Part shown: positions 53,708 to 62,423 of the stretch, piece after piece | Numbering within the stretch: position 1 is the first letter of the stretch | Layout of the letters: each line of letters starts with the position of its first letter | From: Clostridia bacterium | Lineage (GTDB): Bacteria > Bacillota > Clostridia > Peptostreptococcales > Anaerovoracaceae | Direction: 5' to 3' | Assembly (NCBI GenBank): GCA_902363595.1 | Contig: CABJAP010000005.1 | Coordinates: 62,001 to 126,000, forward strand | Length of the DNA: 64,000 nucleotides | Position numbers and translations under genes: made by a program | The notes under the pieces: model-generated | What the model was told of the DNA's origin: nothing | What the model saw: the letters and a program-made list of their open reading frames with translations, nothing else | Databases searched by the model: none

Positions 53708-54677
53708 GGTGCTTAGCTTGGCGGACTATTCTGCCATGAGTGATAGGGAAATGAGAGAGGCATATTCGGATACAATGCTTGAACTTGGGGCGGCCAACAA
53801 AAACATTATGGTACTGGATGTTGACTGCAGCAGATCGATGGCATCCGGAGCCTTTAAAAAGGCTTATCCTGAGCAGTATCTGAATATAGGGATACAGGAA
53901 GCAAATGCCGTAGGGGTTGCAGCCGGATTGTCAGCCGAAAAACAAATTCCGTTTTTAAATGCGTTCGGCGTTTTTGCCACAAGAAGAGTTTTTGACCAAG
54001 TCTTTTTATCATGCGGATATGCAAAATTAAATGTAAAAATCATAGGCTGGGATGCAGGAATCGGTGCAGAAGCAAATGGAGGGACTCATATGCCGTTTGA
54101 GGATATGGGGATCATGAGAAGTATTCCTGAAATGATTGTCGTTGAGCCTGCAGATCCGGCGGCGTTAAAACAAATACTGGTAAAATGCGCCGAGCTTTAT
54201 GGAAATGTATATATAAGAAGCATGCGTAAACAGGTACCATGTGTTTACCATGATGACCTTACCCTGGAGATCGGAAAAGCAAATTTGCTGAAACAGGGAG
54301 AGGATTTGACAATTATTGCGTGCGGCTTGATGGTGTCGGAAGCGCTGAAAGCGGCTGATGTGCTAAAAAGTCGCGGAGTAAATGCACGCGTGGTAGATAT
54401 GTTTACGATTAAACCCCTTGACGAAGAAGCTGTCATAAAATGCGCCAAGGAAACAGGAGCGATTGTGGTCGCAGAAAATCATAGAAGCGTTAACGGTCTG
54501 TACAGCGCAGTCTCTGATTGCGCATCAGCCAACTGTCCTTGCCCGATTGAAGCCGTTGGCGTCGATGATATATTTGGTGAGGTTGGAAAAAAAGATTATC
54601 TTATGGAGAGATTTGGGCTTACGTTCAGGGAAATATCAGATAAAGCATTAAATGTTCTGAAGAGAAAGGAAAAATAA
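53700..54677 (+). CDS. Transketolase, C-terminal (pyrimidine-binding) subunit
   Basis: The 325-residue partner has the pyrimidine-binding part with NIGIQEANAVGVAAGLS (the glutamate that activates ThDP), MPFEDMGIMRSIPEM and the C-terminal transketolase domain. AGGAGG precedes the ATG, and it overlaps the N-subunit by 8 bp. Together they transfer a two-carbon unit between sugar phosphates. Confidence 0.93.
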   Translation: MNKVLSLADYSAMSDREMREAYSDTMLELGAANKNIMVLDVDCSRSMASGAFKKAYPEQYLNIGIQEANAVGVAAGLSAEKQIPFLNAFGVFATRRVFDQVFLSCGYAKLNVKIIGWDAGIGAEANGGTHMPFEDMGIMRSIPEMIVVEPADPAALKQILVKCAELYGNVYIRSMRKQVPCVYHDDLTLEIGKANLLKQGEDLTIIACGLMVSEALKAADVLKSRGVNARVVDMFTIKPLDEEAVIKCAKETGAIVVAENHRSVNGLYSAVSDCASANCPCPIEAVGVDDIFGEVGKKDYLMERFGLTFREISDKALNVLKRKEK

Positions 54678-55967
54678 ATGTTTACCAAACAGGAAATGAT
54701 CGATCGGGCAAAAGCAGTAATGCCGGGCGGGGTTAATTCGTCCATACGCAACATAGAACCGTTTATGATGTGGAAAGAAGGCGACGGCGCATATCTCTGG
54801 GATTGGGACGGAAAAAAATATGTCGATTACAATGGATGCTGGGGACCATATATTCTTGGATATAACAGTCCTGTTGTAAAGAATGCGGTGATAGAGTCAA
54901 TTGACAGGCATGACCAGTATGGCGTCGGAGTTACAGAACTTGAAATAGAATTAGCCGAACGTATTTGCAAGCATGTCCCATGTGCTGACAAAGCGCTTGC
55001 ATGCAGTTCGGGTTCAGAGGCTACCTATCATGCGATCCGAGCTGCAAGAGCCTTCACAGGACGTGAAAAGGTCATAAAGTTTCAAGGGTGTTTCCATGGG
55101 TGGCATGATTATGTTTTAAGAAACTGCTATACCCCGGCTGATATGCTTTATAAACGCAATCCAAATTCAGCGGGAATGTTTGATGCTGCGGTTGACGCTA
55201 CGTTAGTATGCAGGCTGAATGATCTGGAAAATGTGGAACAAACGATGAACCGTAATAAAGGTGAGGTCGCGGCGCTGATCGTCGAGCCGATCGCCCATAA
55301 TCTGGGGTGTGTAAAGCTATCGGATGAGTTTCTTAAGGGACTTAGGAGACTTTGCGATGAGCATGGCATTGTACTTATTTTCGATGAAGTCATTACAGGT
55401 TTCAGAGTTGGACTTGGCGGATATCAAGGTATATGCGGAGTGATTCCGGATTTAACAACAATGGGAAAAGCCCTTGGAAGCGGATACCCAATCGCTTTCA
55501 TTATGGGACGGGATGAAATCATGAATACATTCAGTACCAATTCTGAGGGCAATGTAAGCTTTCAAGGAACGACAAACGGCCATCCGGCCTGTGTGGCGGC
55601 AGCGATTGCGACGATTGATTTTTTGGAAAAAGAGCCTGTATTTGATTCTATCTTTGAGTTGGGCGACTATTTTCGCAAGAATATGCAGTGGCTCTTTGAT
55701 CAGTATGAGCAGGGAGTGTCTGTCATAGGCTATGGTTCCATTTCCGTGCCGATATGGGCAGAAGGGCCTTTTAACAACCATGAAGACATTTTGCGCGGCG
55801 ATGCTGAAAAGTCAATCGCGTTCCGAAAAGCAATGATCGAAAGAGGGCATTATTGGGCCCCTGCAGAGCCAAAGAGACTTACAATTTCCTACGCCCATAA
55901 AAAGGAAGATATCGACAGCACGTTAGAAGCTATGGAATATGTGCTGAAAGAGGAGGGCAATACATGA
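54678..55967 (+). CDS. Class III PLP aminotransferase, glutamate-1-semialdehyde aminomutase-like
   Basis: In 429 residues: N-terminal MPGGVNSSIRNIEPF typical of GSAM, SSGSEATYHAIRAARA, DEVITGFRVGLGG and the Schiff-base lysine in TMGKALGSGYP. It lies directly on the stop of the transketolase gene, inside a sugar operon, so it probably adds or moves an amino group on a sugar-derived compound rather than making 5-aminolevulinate. It is a distant relative of the protein at 1-975. Confidence 0.93.
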   Translation: MFTKQEMIDRAKAVMPGGVNSSIRNIEPFMMWKEGDGAYLWDWDGKKYVDYNGCWGPYILGYNSPVVKNAVIESIDRHDQYGVGVTELEIELAERICKHVPCADKALACSSGSEATYHAIRAARAFTGREKVIKFQGCFHGWHDYVLRNCYTPADMLYKRNPNSAGMFDAAVDATLVCRLNDLENVEQTMNRNKGEVAALIVEPIAHNLGCVKLSDEFLKGLRRLCDEHGIVLIFDEVITGFRVGLGGYQGICGVIPDLTTMGKALGSGYPIAFIMGRDEIMNTFSTNSEGNVSFQGTTNGHPACVAAAIATIDFLEKEPVFDSIFELGDYFRKNMQWLFDQYEQGVSVIGYGSISVPIWAEGPFNNHEDILRGDAEKSIAFRKAMIERGHYWAPAEPKRLTISYAHKKEDIDSTLEAMEYVLKEEGNT

Positions 55968-56602
55968 AAAAAATCGGAATCTTAACCAGTGGCGGAGATG
56001 CCCCTGGCATGAATTCTGTAATCCATACGGTTGTACACTGCGCAATGACATACGGTATGGAGGTAATGGGAATTGAGCGCGGATACAGTGGACTAATTAA
56101 TGATGAAATGAAGTTGATGAGTTACAAATCCGTTGAAGATATCATGCAGCGAGGCGGTACGGTTCTTAAGACTGCCAGATGTGAAGAGTTTCTTACGGCT
56201 GAAGGAAGGCAAGCCGCTTTGAAAAATTTGCGGCTTCATGGAATGGATTCCTTAATTATATGCGGCGGCGACGGATCCTTTCATGGCGCTTTGGAATTGA
56301 AAAAACTTGGTATAAACGTCATATGCATTCCCTGTACAATCGACAATGATATGGGATATACGGATTATGCGATCGGTTTTGATACGGCCGTGGGAACAGT
56401 TCTCGATGCAGTCAGCAAAATACAGGATACGGCAAGTTCACACGACAGAACAACGATTGTAGAAGTTATGGGGAGGAATTGTGGTCAAGCAATCGGAATA
56501 CAGAAAGATACGGTGATAAGCATGGATTTACAGGATGCGGTGGAAATGCCGGCAATATGCAATTTGGAATTGATTGAATTAGCGGATTTTCTTTCAAAGT
56601 AA
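55964..56602 (+). CDS. Short 6-phosphofructokinase-like protein (C-terminal third missing)
   Basis: Residues 1-170 match PfkA: GILTSGGDAPGMN, GGDGS (ATP-type, with glycine where pyrophosphate enzymes have aspartate), the catalytic TIDND and SHDRTTIVEVMGR. The protein stops at 212 residues; PfkA is about 320, so the substrate-side C-terminal part is absent. The end LELIELADFLSK is not PfkA-like in position. It overlaps the aminotransferase (ATGA). It may be a truncated relic or a smaller kinase or ligand-binding form. Confidence 0.75.
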   Translation: MKKIGILTSGGDAPGMNSVIHTVVHCAMTYGMEVMGIERGYSGLINDEMKLMSYKSVEDIMQRGGTVLKTARCEEFLTAEGRQAALKNLRLHGMDSLIICGGDGSFHGALELKKLGINVICIPCTIDNDMGYTDYAIGFDTAVGTVLDAVSKIQDTASSHDRTTIVEVMGRNCGQAIGIQKDTVISMDLQDAVEMPAICNLELIELADFLSK

Positions 56603-56620
56603 GGATAAGGGGGAATACCT

Positions 56621-56716
56621 ATGGCGTTCATAACAACAAAGGAAAGACCTTTTCATTTTCCAAAAATACGTGAAATGCCTGTTAAGATGTTGTATAATGT
56701 AGCAATAGGCGGGTAG
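56621..56716 (+). CDS. Possible small ORF between the PFK-like gene and the GntR gene
   Basis: An ATG with AAGGGGGA 6 nt upstream opens 31 codons (MAFITTKERPFHFPKIREM... then stop at GG*). It is in the same frame as the PFK-like gene, two stops later. It could be a remnant of a lost gene, a leader peptide, or noise. Confidence 0.3.
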   Translation: MAFITTKERPFHFPKIREMPVKMLYNVAIGG

Positions 56717-56720
56717 TTGA

Positions 56721-58202
56721 ATGAAAAATGATGTTGTAATGTATGAAAAGGTCTACCAGATCTTAAAAAATAAAATTATGTCCGGTTTGCTCACCAAAGG
56801 TACAAAACTGCCCTCGCGAGCGAACCTCTGCCAGGAGTTTCAGACCTCGGAAAAAACGATACGCCGCGCATTGAAAATGTTGATTGAGGAAGGCCTTGTT
56901 GAAACAGAGCAGCGAAAGCGGCCTACGGTTTCTTATGCGTATACTGGAGGACTGCCTGCACCTGCAGATTCCCGTTTTCATAGAATGGCGCATGCCGCGT
57001 CGATCAATGATATTATAAAAACAGGTATTCTGCTCTGCTATCCGATCAATGAGAGGGGACTCCGCCTTTGTAGGGGAAAAGACTGGGATATCCCCAAAGC
57101 AATTGTAGAGAAAATGGATCCGCAAAAGCCGGCTGAATTCTGGAACCTTTCCAATCGGTTTTGGCGCTTTTTTATCTGTAGAACAGAAAACGATTTGATC
57201 GTACGCATTGTGGATCATCTAGGTTTTGGAGGGCTGGAACTGTTGCCGGGGACTTTTGAGTTGAGAAAAAACTATCGCACAGGCCTGGAAAATTTGATGC
57301 AAACAATGAAGGACGGAGATGAGCCGGAACGCGTTCACTTCGACGAGCTGTTTGTGCTGTATGGATTGCCTTCGGAAAATGGAGAGGAGCTTTCCGGGCG
57401 TCAGTTAGAAGTCAAATCTTCGCTGCAAATCGAAGCAAAAGAGTTGGAACATCAGATCAGCAAGGCCCAGGAACGATATTCCAGCGTGTATCTGGATATT
57501 ATCGGACTGATTGCTATGGGGCGATATCGGTTGGGTGACCGTTTGCCGCCGTATCAGGAAATGAGCAAGTACTACTGCGTCAGCATCGACACAATTTCAA
57601 AAGCAATCTCGATTTTGCAGAGGTTGGGTGTTGTGACAGCGGTACGGGGCAGAGGAACATTTATAGCCATTAATCAGGATGATTTGAAAAAGATCCAAAT
57701 CGATCCGGAATTGATCGCCTGTCATGTGCGGCGTTTTGTGGATAGTATGGAACTGCTTTCCATGACCATTGAGGGCGTGGCGGCCCATGTGGCGGCTCAT
57801 GTTTTACAGGAAGATGCCCGCTGGCTCTCGAATGAATTGAATCGACTCTGGAAAGACGGATATATGTACCAGAGTTCTCCCAGTGTACTGCTGGATTTTT
57901 TGGTAGAGCATATTCAGTATGACACATTACAGGCTGTTTACAGAGTGGTACAGTCCAATTATCGTATTGAAAGAAGTATTCCAAAGCTGATTGACCGAAA
58001 AAAGACCCCTGGAGACTATAAACTTTTTCAAATGAGTATGGAGGCAGCCAATTATTTGATGAAAAGTGATCCTGCTCATTATGCGAAAAAGATGAAAGAG
58101 GTCTTTGATTATACTCGGCATATGGCGGTGTCCGCATGCAAGCGGCAGGGCTACTGGGAGGCTGCCATGAAAGTGTACGATGGGACGATGCTTTGGAAGT
58201 AA
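56721..58202 (+). CDS. GntR-family regulator with two winged-helix domains
   Basis: The 493-residue protein has one GntR helix-turn-helix at the N-terminus (MSGLLTKGTKLPSRANLCQEF, then IRRALKMLIEEGLVETE) and a second near residues 255-325 (MGRYRLGDRLPPYQEMSKYY, then ISKAISILQRLGVVTAVRGRGTF), followed by a helical region like an FCD/FadR effector domain. GntR proteins normally have one DNA-binding domain. It closes the transketolase operon and probably controls it. Confidence 0.88.
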   Translation: MKNDVVMYEKVYQILKNKIMSGLLTKGTKLPSRANLCQEFQTSEKTIRRALKMLIEEGLVETEQRKRPTVSYAYTGGLPAPADSRFHRMAHAASINDIIKTGILLCYPINERGLRLCRGKDWDIPKAIVEKMDPQKPAEFWNLSNRFWRFFICRTENDLIVRIVDHLGFGGLELLPGTFELRKNYRTGLENLMQTMKDGDEPERVHFDELFVLYGLPSENGEELSGRQLEVKSSLQIEAKELEHQISKAQERYSSVYLDIIGLIAMGRYRLGDRLPPYQEMSKYYCVSIDTISKAISILQRLGVVTAVRGRGTFIAINQDDLKKIQIDPELIACHVRRFVDSMELLSMTIEGVAAHVAAHVLQEDARWLSNELNRLWKDGYMYQSSPSVLLDFLVEHIQYDTLQAVYRVVQSNYRIERSIPKLIDRKKTPGDYKLFQMSMEAANYLMKSDPAHYAKKMKEVFDYTRHMAVSACKRQGYWEAAMKVYDGTMLWK

Positions 58203-58211
58203 TAGAAGTTA

Positions 58212-59027
58212 TTACTTGGGCCATGCAATAATCCATGGCTGTGGATCCAGATTCGCGGAAGTAGCGTGTCTTGCGGGCTGGAACCAATCGCAGAGGAATC
58301 GTTCGGCTCCCATAATATAATATCCATCCTGATAATGGTCTGTCGTATCATAAGAATCGCCGAAAATGAGAACATCATCACTAAAATCATCAGTGCCCAT
58401 TGTGTCATAGCCGATAATATTCATGTAGTGTCCGCCATAATCGAACCATTGGACGATGATAGGGCGCTGCTGTTTCAGATGGCCTGTTACCCAGTCAGTA
58501 AAATCAGCGGTAGCTTTATCCCAGTCAGCGTCATAGTCAAAGGTGTATTCTCCATTTACACTTCTCTCATAGTTCCATCCGATTTTCTTAAAGAACTTTT
58601 CAAGCCCGTCAATTCCAACGCCCTTTTCGGTCGTACCGGCCATTTTAGCGATGGTTCGTTCATCATAATCCGTATTCCCATGCCAATTCATCGTCATAAA
58701 TACAGATGCAGCACCGCAGCTGTATTCAGTTGTTTCCTCATATGGTGCAAAATTCGAAAGGATCGTCAGAGTATCGGTTGACTTCATGTTATAGACATCC
58801 AGTATCTTAAAATATGGAGTATCAAAATGGTCACCCACCGATTCATAAGAAGCTCCTCCGCCTTCAAGCTCACCATATTCCGCAGGCGTTGGGAGCAGAT
58901 GCTTTTCATAAGGCGTATCCGCCGCACCTGCCGATTTTTGAGAATCCGTGCTTTTGTCAGAACAGGCTAACATAAAGGATGCCATTACCAAGGCCAACAC
59001 AACGAATAAAACTTTTTTCGATTTCAT
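58212..59027 (-). CDS. C39-like cysteine peptidase lipoprotein
   Basis: A 271-residue precursor from ATG 59027 (AAGGAGGT upstream), with signal peptide and lipobox (LAC at residue 22). A papain-like C39 core has the catalytic Cys in TEYSCGAAS, the His in GGHYMNIIGYD and an Asp in GDSYDTTDHYQDGYY. Peptidase C39 relatives outside ABC transporters are often secreted peptidases of unknown target. The gene faces an AraC-type gene across a 140-bp shared promoter region. Confidence 0.85.
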   Translation of the reverse strand: MKSKKVLFVVLALVMASFMLACSDKSTDSQKSAGAADTPYEKHLLPTPAEYGELEGGGASYESVGDHFDTPYFKILDVYNMKSTDTLTILSNFAPYEETTEYSCGAASVFMTMNWHGNTDYDERTIAKMAGTTEKGVGIDGLEKFFKKIGWNYERSVNGEYTFDYDADWDKATADFTDWVTGHLKQQRPIIVQWFDYGGHYMNIIGYDTMGTDDFSDDVLIFGDSYDTTDHYQDGYYIMGAERFLCDWFQPARHATSANLDPQPWIIAWPK

Positions 59028-59169
59028 AAGTAACCTCCTTATCAATTTGTTTTGTTATATTGTATAATGAATATACACAACAAAAAAGAAAGATTTTGCT
59101 CAGAAAAATATTCCTGTTGCGCAAACATACAAAAATAAGTTTTTTGTATTTACAAGTAGGGGTGATCAC

Positions 59170-60090
59170 ATGCTCTTAGAAAGTATCAATTATCTGGAAG
59201 AACTGCCTGCTTCCATCGAATTTCAATCCGTATTGGAAGAACCATATCATTACCACAAAGAACTGGAGCTTGTTCTTGTACTTCGGGGAACGACAAGCTT
59301 GAAGGTCCGCCATAGTCAGTATAAATTAAGCGAGGGTGATTTAATTTTGATCGATATGCGGGATCTCCATCAATTCTACAACGCAACAGAAGATATTCTG
59401 ACCGTTGTAATGCATTTGGACGCGGCCTGCTTTTCGCATCTATACCCGGATATTGAAATCATGGTCTTTACATGCGAAGAATGTTCAGAAGCTTTTCAAG
59501 ACGCAGAATACGGCCTAAAAAACAAGGTGGAGCTATTAAAACATGTTCTTGGCTGCATTATGTTGGAAACGGCAAAGGAAAAAAAGAACCGCTCATATAT
59601 AATGGAAATGCTAGAACGGTTGGTCCATACACTGGTGAAAGAATTCCAGGGCTTTTACATCGAAAACCACTGCTTTAAAGTATCCCAGGAAACTGCAAAA
59701 GAACTCGATATCAAGAGGGCCTACCAGATAATCAAATATATCGGGCAAAATTATGAAAACAAAATCAGTCTGCAGGAAGCAGCGGAGCATGTGTATCTGA
59801 GCCCTTATTATGTTTCACATCTATTGAAGGTGCAAGAAGATCAGGCAATGAGGATTTTGATGAGCAGGATCCCTTCCCTTAATTCCCGAAAAGCAGATTC
59901 CCTTGCCCAAAACATGAAAGTAAATCAACCGGACGTAAAAGAAATGGACCAAGGAAAGAACGCGCTTTTTCAGGAGGATCGGATGCAGAAGCTTTTCCCG
60001 GAAAACTTGCCTTCGTGGCAAAGAGAGGAATATGTGATCGAAGCACTGGAATATTATAAGAAATACCGATGGAAAAAGATCAAGAAATGA
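59170..60090 (+). CDS. AraC-type cupin protein with an incomplete DNA-binding domain
   Basis: Residues 1-150 are an AraC cupin domain (HKELELVLVLRGTTSLK, then GDLILIDMRDLHQF). Residues 175-215 give the first AraC helix-turn-helix (ISLQEAAEHVYLSPYYVSHLLK), but the second, with the F-x-R-x-F-K signature, is absent and replaced by about 90 residues without similarity to it. The 306-residue length is near normal, so this is a replacement rather than a truncation. It may bind DNA weakly or need a partner. AGGGGTGA precedes the ATG. Confidence 0.78.
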   Translation: MLLESINYLEELPASIEFQSVLEEPYHYHKELELVLVLRGTTSLKVRHSQYKLSEGDLILIDMRDLHQFYNATEDILTVVMHLDAACFSHLYPDIEIMVFTCEECSEAFQDAEYGLKNKVELLKHVLGCIMLETAKEKKNRSYIMEMLERLVHTLVKEFQGFYIENHCFKVSQETAKELDIKRAYQIIKYIGQNYENKISLQEAAEHVYLSPYYVSHLLKVQEDQAMRILMSRIPSLNSRKADSLAQNMKVNQPDVKEMDQGKNALFQEDRMQKLFPENLPSWQREEYVIEALEYYKKYRWKKIKK

Positions 60091-60294
60091 GGCTGTACTG
60101 AGACGAATTGACTACTTCAGCAATAGACGCGTTACGGAAAATTTTTAACAAATTTCGATTTTACGCAAAGATGCGCATTTACGACGACTCATATTGAGAA
60201 CATGAGCATTGATACTGCGTTGCCGTAAGGTATAGAATCGTGAAAGAAACTTGACTTGGCCCATTTCTTATTATAGACGGAACAGGAGGAAGAA

Positions 60295-60933
60295 ATGAAA
60301 AGTACATACAAATTGATTGATGAAAAAACATGGGACCGCGCAATGCATTGCATGGTTTTCAGGAACAGCGTCGAACCTGCATTTTGTGTGACCTTTGAAG
60401 CAGACATTACAAATTTCAGGCGTAAAGTCAAGAAACAGGGGCTTTCTTTCACCATGGCTATGGTTTTCGCTGTATGTAAATGCGCAAATGAAATTGAAGC
60501 CTTTCGCTATCGTTTTGTAGGTGGAAAGGTCGCATTATTCGATCGGATTGACACGGCGTTCACATATTTGAACAAGGATACGGAGCTCTTCAAGGTCGTC
60601 AATGTGCCCATGACAAACGACATGAAAACATACTGTGAATTGGCAATGAAAACAGCAACTGAACAAAAGGAATATTTTACAGGACCTTTGGCAAACGATG
60701 TGTTTCAATGTTCCCCCATGCCGTGGGTTACTTATACCCATATTTCACATACCAATTCGGGGCAAAAAGATAACGCAACACCCCTGTTTGATTGGGGGAA
60801 ATATTACGAAAAAGAGGGGAAAACTCTAATACCGATCTCGGTGCAGGCCCATCACTCCTTTGTGGATGGCGTGCACATCGGACAGTTTGTAGATAAATTG
60901 CAGGAATTTTTTGATAGAGGGAGTAAAGAGTGA
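60295..60933 (+). CDS. Chloramphenicol acetyltransferase-family acyltransferase
   Basis: The 212-residue length, the start YKLIDEKTWDRAMHC, the buried FTMAMVFAVCKCANEI region and the active-site motif QAHHSFVDGVHIG (H-H-x-x-x-D-G) are those of trimeric CAT enzymes, which acetylate chloramphenicol from acetyl-CoA. Many chromosomal relatives have other acceptors. The end overlaps the start of the next gene (GTGA), so the two likely act together. AGGAGGAAG precedes the ATG. Confidence 0.88.
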   Translation: MKSTYKLIDEKTWDRAMHCMVFRNSVEPAFCVTFEADITNFRRKVKKQGLSFTMAMVFAVCKCANEIEAFRYRFVGGKVALFDRIDTAFTYLNKDTELFKVVNVPMTNDMKTYCELAMKTATEQKEYFTGPLANDVFQCSPMPWVTYTHISHTNSGQKDNATPLFDWGKYYEKEGKTLIPISVQAHHSFVDGVHIGQFVDKLQEFFDRGSKE

Positions 60934-61532
60934 CTATGAAAGTGGAACAGTTTGTAATGGCATATAAAGTGGAGCAGGATCGTCTGCGGGCCATGCTGCC
61001 GGAAGGGTTTGAATCCCTCAGACCAGTGTTGAGAATCAATGCGGAAATACGAAAAACTGACAAAGATGAAACTGTTTACGTGGAACTTAATACGCCTGTC
61101 GCAGCGTTTAACAAACGGGGCTGGCTGAATATTGCCAATTGGAAAAGCCCTGCCACAGATATTTCGTATGAGAGAAGTGGAGCCGCGGTTACTTTTCAGT
61201 GTCCGTTTCTGGAAATCACCTATACTGGAGTGAGTGTTGAAGGCGGCTGCCCGGCGGAAAAAGATAATGACGGCTGCTTTTTCATCGGAGAACAAACAGA
61301 CTTTCGAACAACAGAGGTGATCGATCAAAATAAAGAATTCTGTGACTGTCAATTTGAATGGAAATTCGCTGATGGCGATGCTCACGGAATAAGCATTGGC
61401 GGCAAATCTGTGCCAGCCTGTCCAACGGAGCCCCAGCAAACTTACGAGAGGCAGGAACTTTCGGCGCAAGCGGCAGCATCAATAAACTGCGAACAAATTC
61501 TGGGGTCTTATGTTGTTCGGTTTGAAAGGTGA
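60930..61532 (+). CDS. Protein of unknown function paired with the CAT-like gene (acetoacetate-decarboxylase-like fold suspected)
   Basis: A 200-residue soluble protein. The opening MLPEGFESLRPVLRINAEIR resembles the start of acetoacetate-decarboxylase-fold proteins, but the active-site lysine pair of that family was not located, so only a distant relation is suggested. The C-terminal half is acidic and cysteine-containing. GTG 60930 overlaps the CAT stop. Function unknown. Confidence 0.65.
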   Translation: MTMKVEQFVMAYKVEQDRLRAMLPEGFESLRPVLRINAEIRKTDKDETVYVELNTPVAAFNKRGWLNIANWKSPATDISYERSGAAVTFQCPFLEITYTGVSVEGGCPAEKDNDGCFFIGEQTDFRTTEVIDQNKEFCDCQFEWKFADGDAHGISIGGKSVPACPTEPQQTYERQELSAQAAASINCEQILGSYVVRFER

Positions 61533-61723
61533 TGGATACACTTCTCATTGTCAGAAAATATTGGATTTGCCAGGGTTCTATAAAAAATAGAGATACGTTG
61601 CGAGCTGTATCGCCAGAAAGAAAGCCGTGAAAACATCCAGTATCATAATTCTTGTAAATAGGCTGTAATGTTGATAGTTGCTGCTCTGTTTTTAAGTCTG
61701 CATGAAAAAAGTGTCAAAATGGA
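61533..61723. other. Intergenic stretch, nothing supported
   Basis: About 190 bp after the CAT/partner pair with no gene, promoter or terminator that I could support. Confidence 0.4.
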
Positions 61724-61996
61724 GGTCGTTCTTCGCCAATACCGATATTTTCGATTGAACTATATATTCGAGAAAGGAAACTAAAAAAGTTAGCTGATGA
61801 GGATGAATCTTATTTAAAAAATGCAGAGATGGAATGTAAATGCATTGTAGAGGGAAAAAGTCTAGGATTTAACATATCTATGACTGCTATATTGATAGCC
61901 TTTACTACATTATTTGTGACACTATTTGCAGCAAGCCTGAACATCCCCAACCATGCTGTATTTTGGCGCCCAGCCGGGGCTGGAACATTTTTATGA
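61724..61996 (+). pseudogene. Remnant of a small membrane-protein gene
   Basis: An open frame without a start codon reads FSIELYIRERKLKKLADED... then a hydrophobic run ISMTAILIAFTTLFVTLFAASL before drifting into a stop. It looks like a charged helix plus a membrane segment from a lost gene; the family was not recognised. Confidence 0.35.
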
Positions 61997-62087
61997 AAAA
62001 AACGGATGTGAAAAGAGCTTGCAATCCTATATAATAGAACCAGAATGATAAAAATAGTTGTTTGACATTCGCCCCAATGAGTATTTG

Positions 62088-62118
62088 GCTCGGAACACCA
62101 AGGTGTTTCGGGCTTTTT
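62088..62118 (+). terminator. Intrinsic terminator
   Basis: GCTCGGAACACC / GGTGTTTCGGGC 12-bp stem (with G-T pairs), AA loop, CTTTTT tail. It ends whatever is read from the CAT operon or the remnant. Confidence 0.75.
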
Positions 62119-62193
62119 CATTACACAAAATATCGCCTTTCATCGTGTCCTGCTATTTTGTATAAAAAATTCAGATAATTCAAATGATTTGTA

Positions 62194-62222
62194 TTGACAA
62201 ATGCAGTATAAGATGATAAATT
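62194..62222 (+). promoter_or_regulatory. Promoter of the serine-dehydratase-like gene
   Basis: TTGACA (62194-62199), 17-bp spacer, TAAATT (62217-62222), about 200 bp before the start codon. Confidence 0.65.
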
Positions 62223-62226
62223 TGAG

Positions 62227-62257
62227 TTGTCGACAATATAGATGATATGTCGACAAT
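62227..62257. promoter_or_regulatory. Tandem GTCGAC palindromes, operator candidate
   Basis: TTGTCGACAA (62227-62236) and ATGTCGACAAT (62247-62257) have centres exactly 20 bp apart, about two helix turns, just downstream of the -10 element. This is the layout of a repressor operator bound by two dimers side by side. Confidence 0.6.
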
Positions 62258-62423
62258 GAGAACAAAATATTAAATGATAATGACCAATTATTTGGACAGG
62301 GACGTGGAGGATGGAAGGAGATTGTTTCGGAATTGAAAATTTGGAGGTGAAAGTCATGAAATCGTAATACTGGTTAAACGTTGGAAAAATAAATTTGAGC
62401 ACGATTATATTAGGAGGTTAGAT

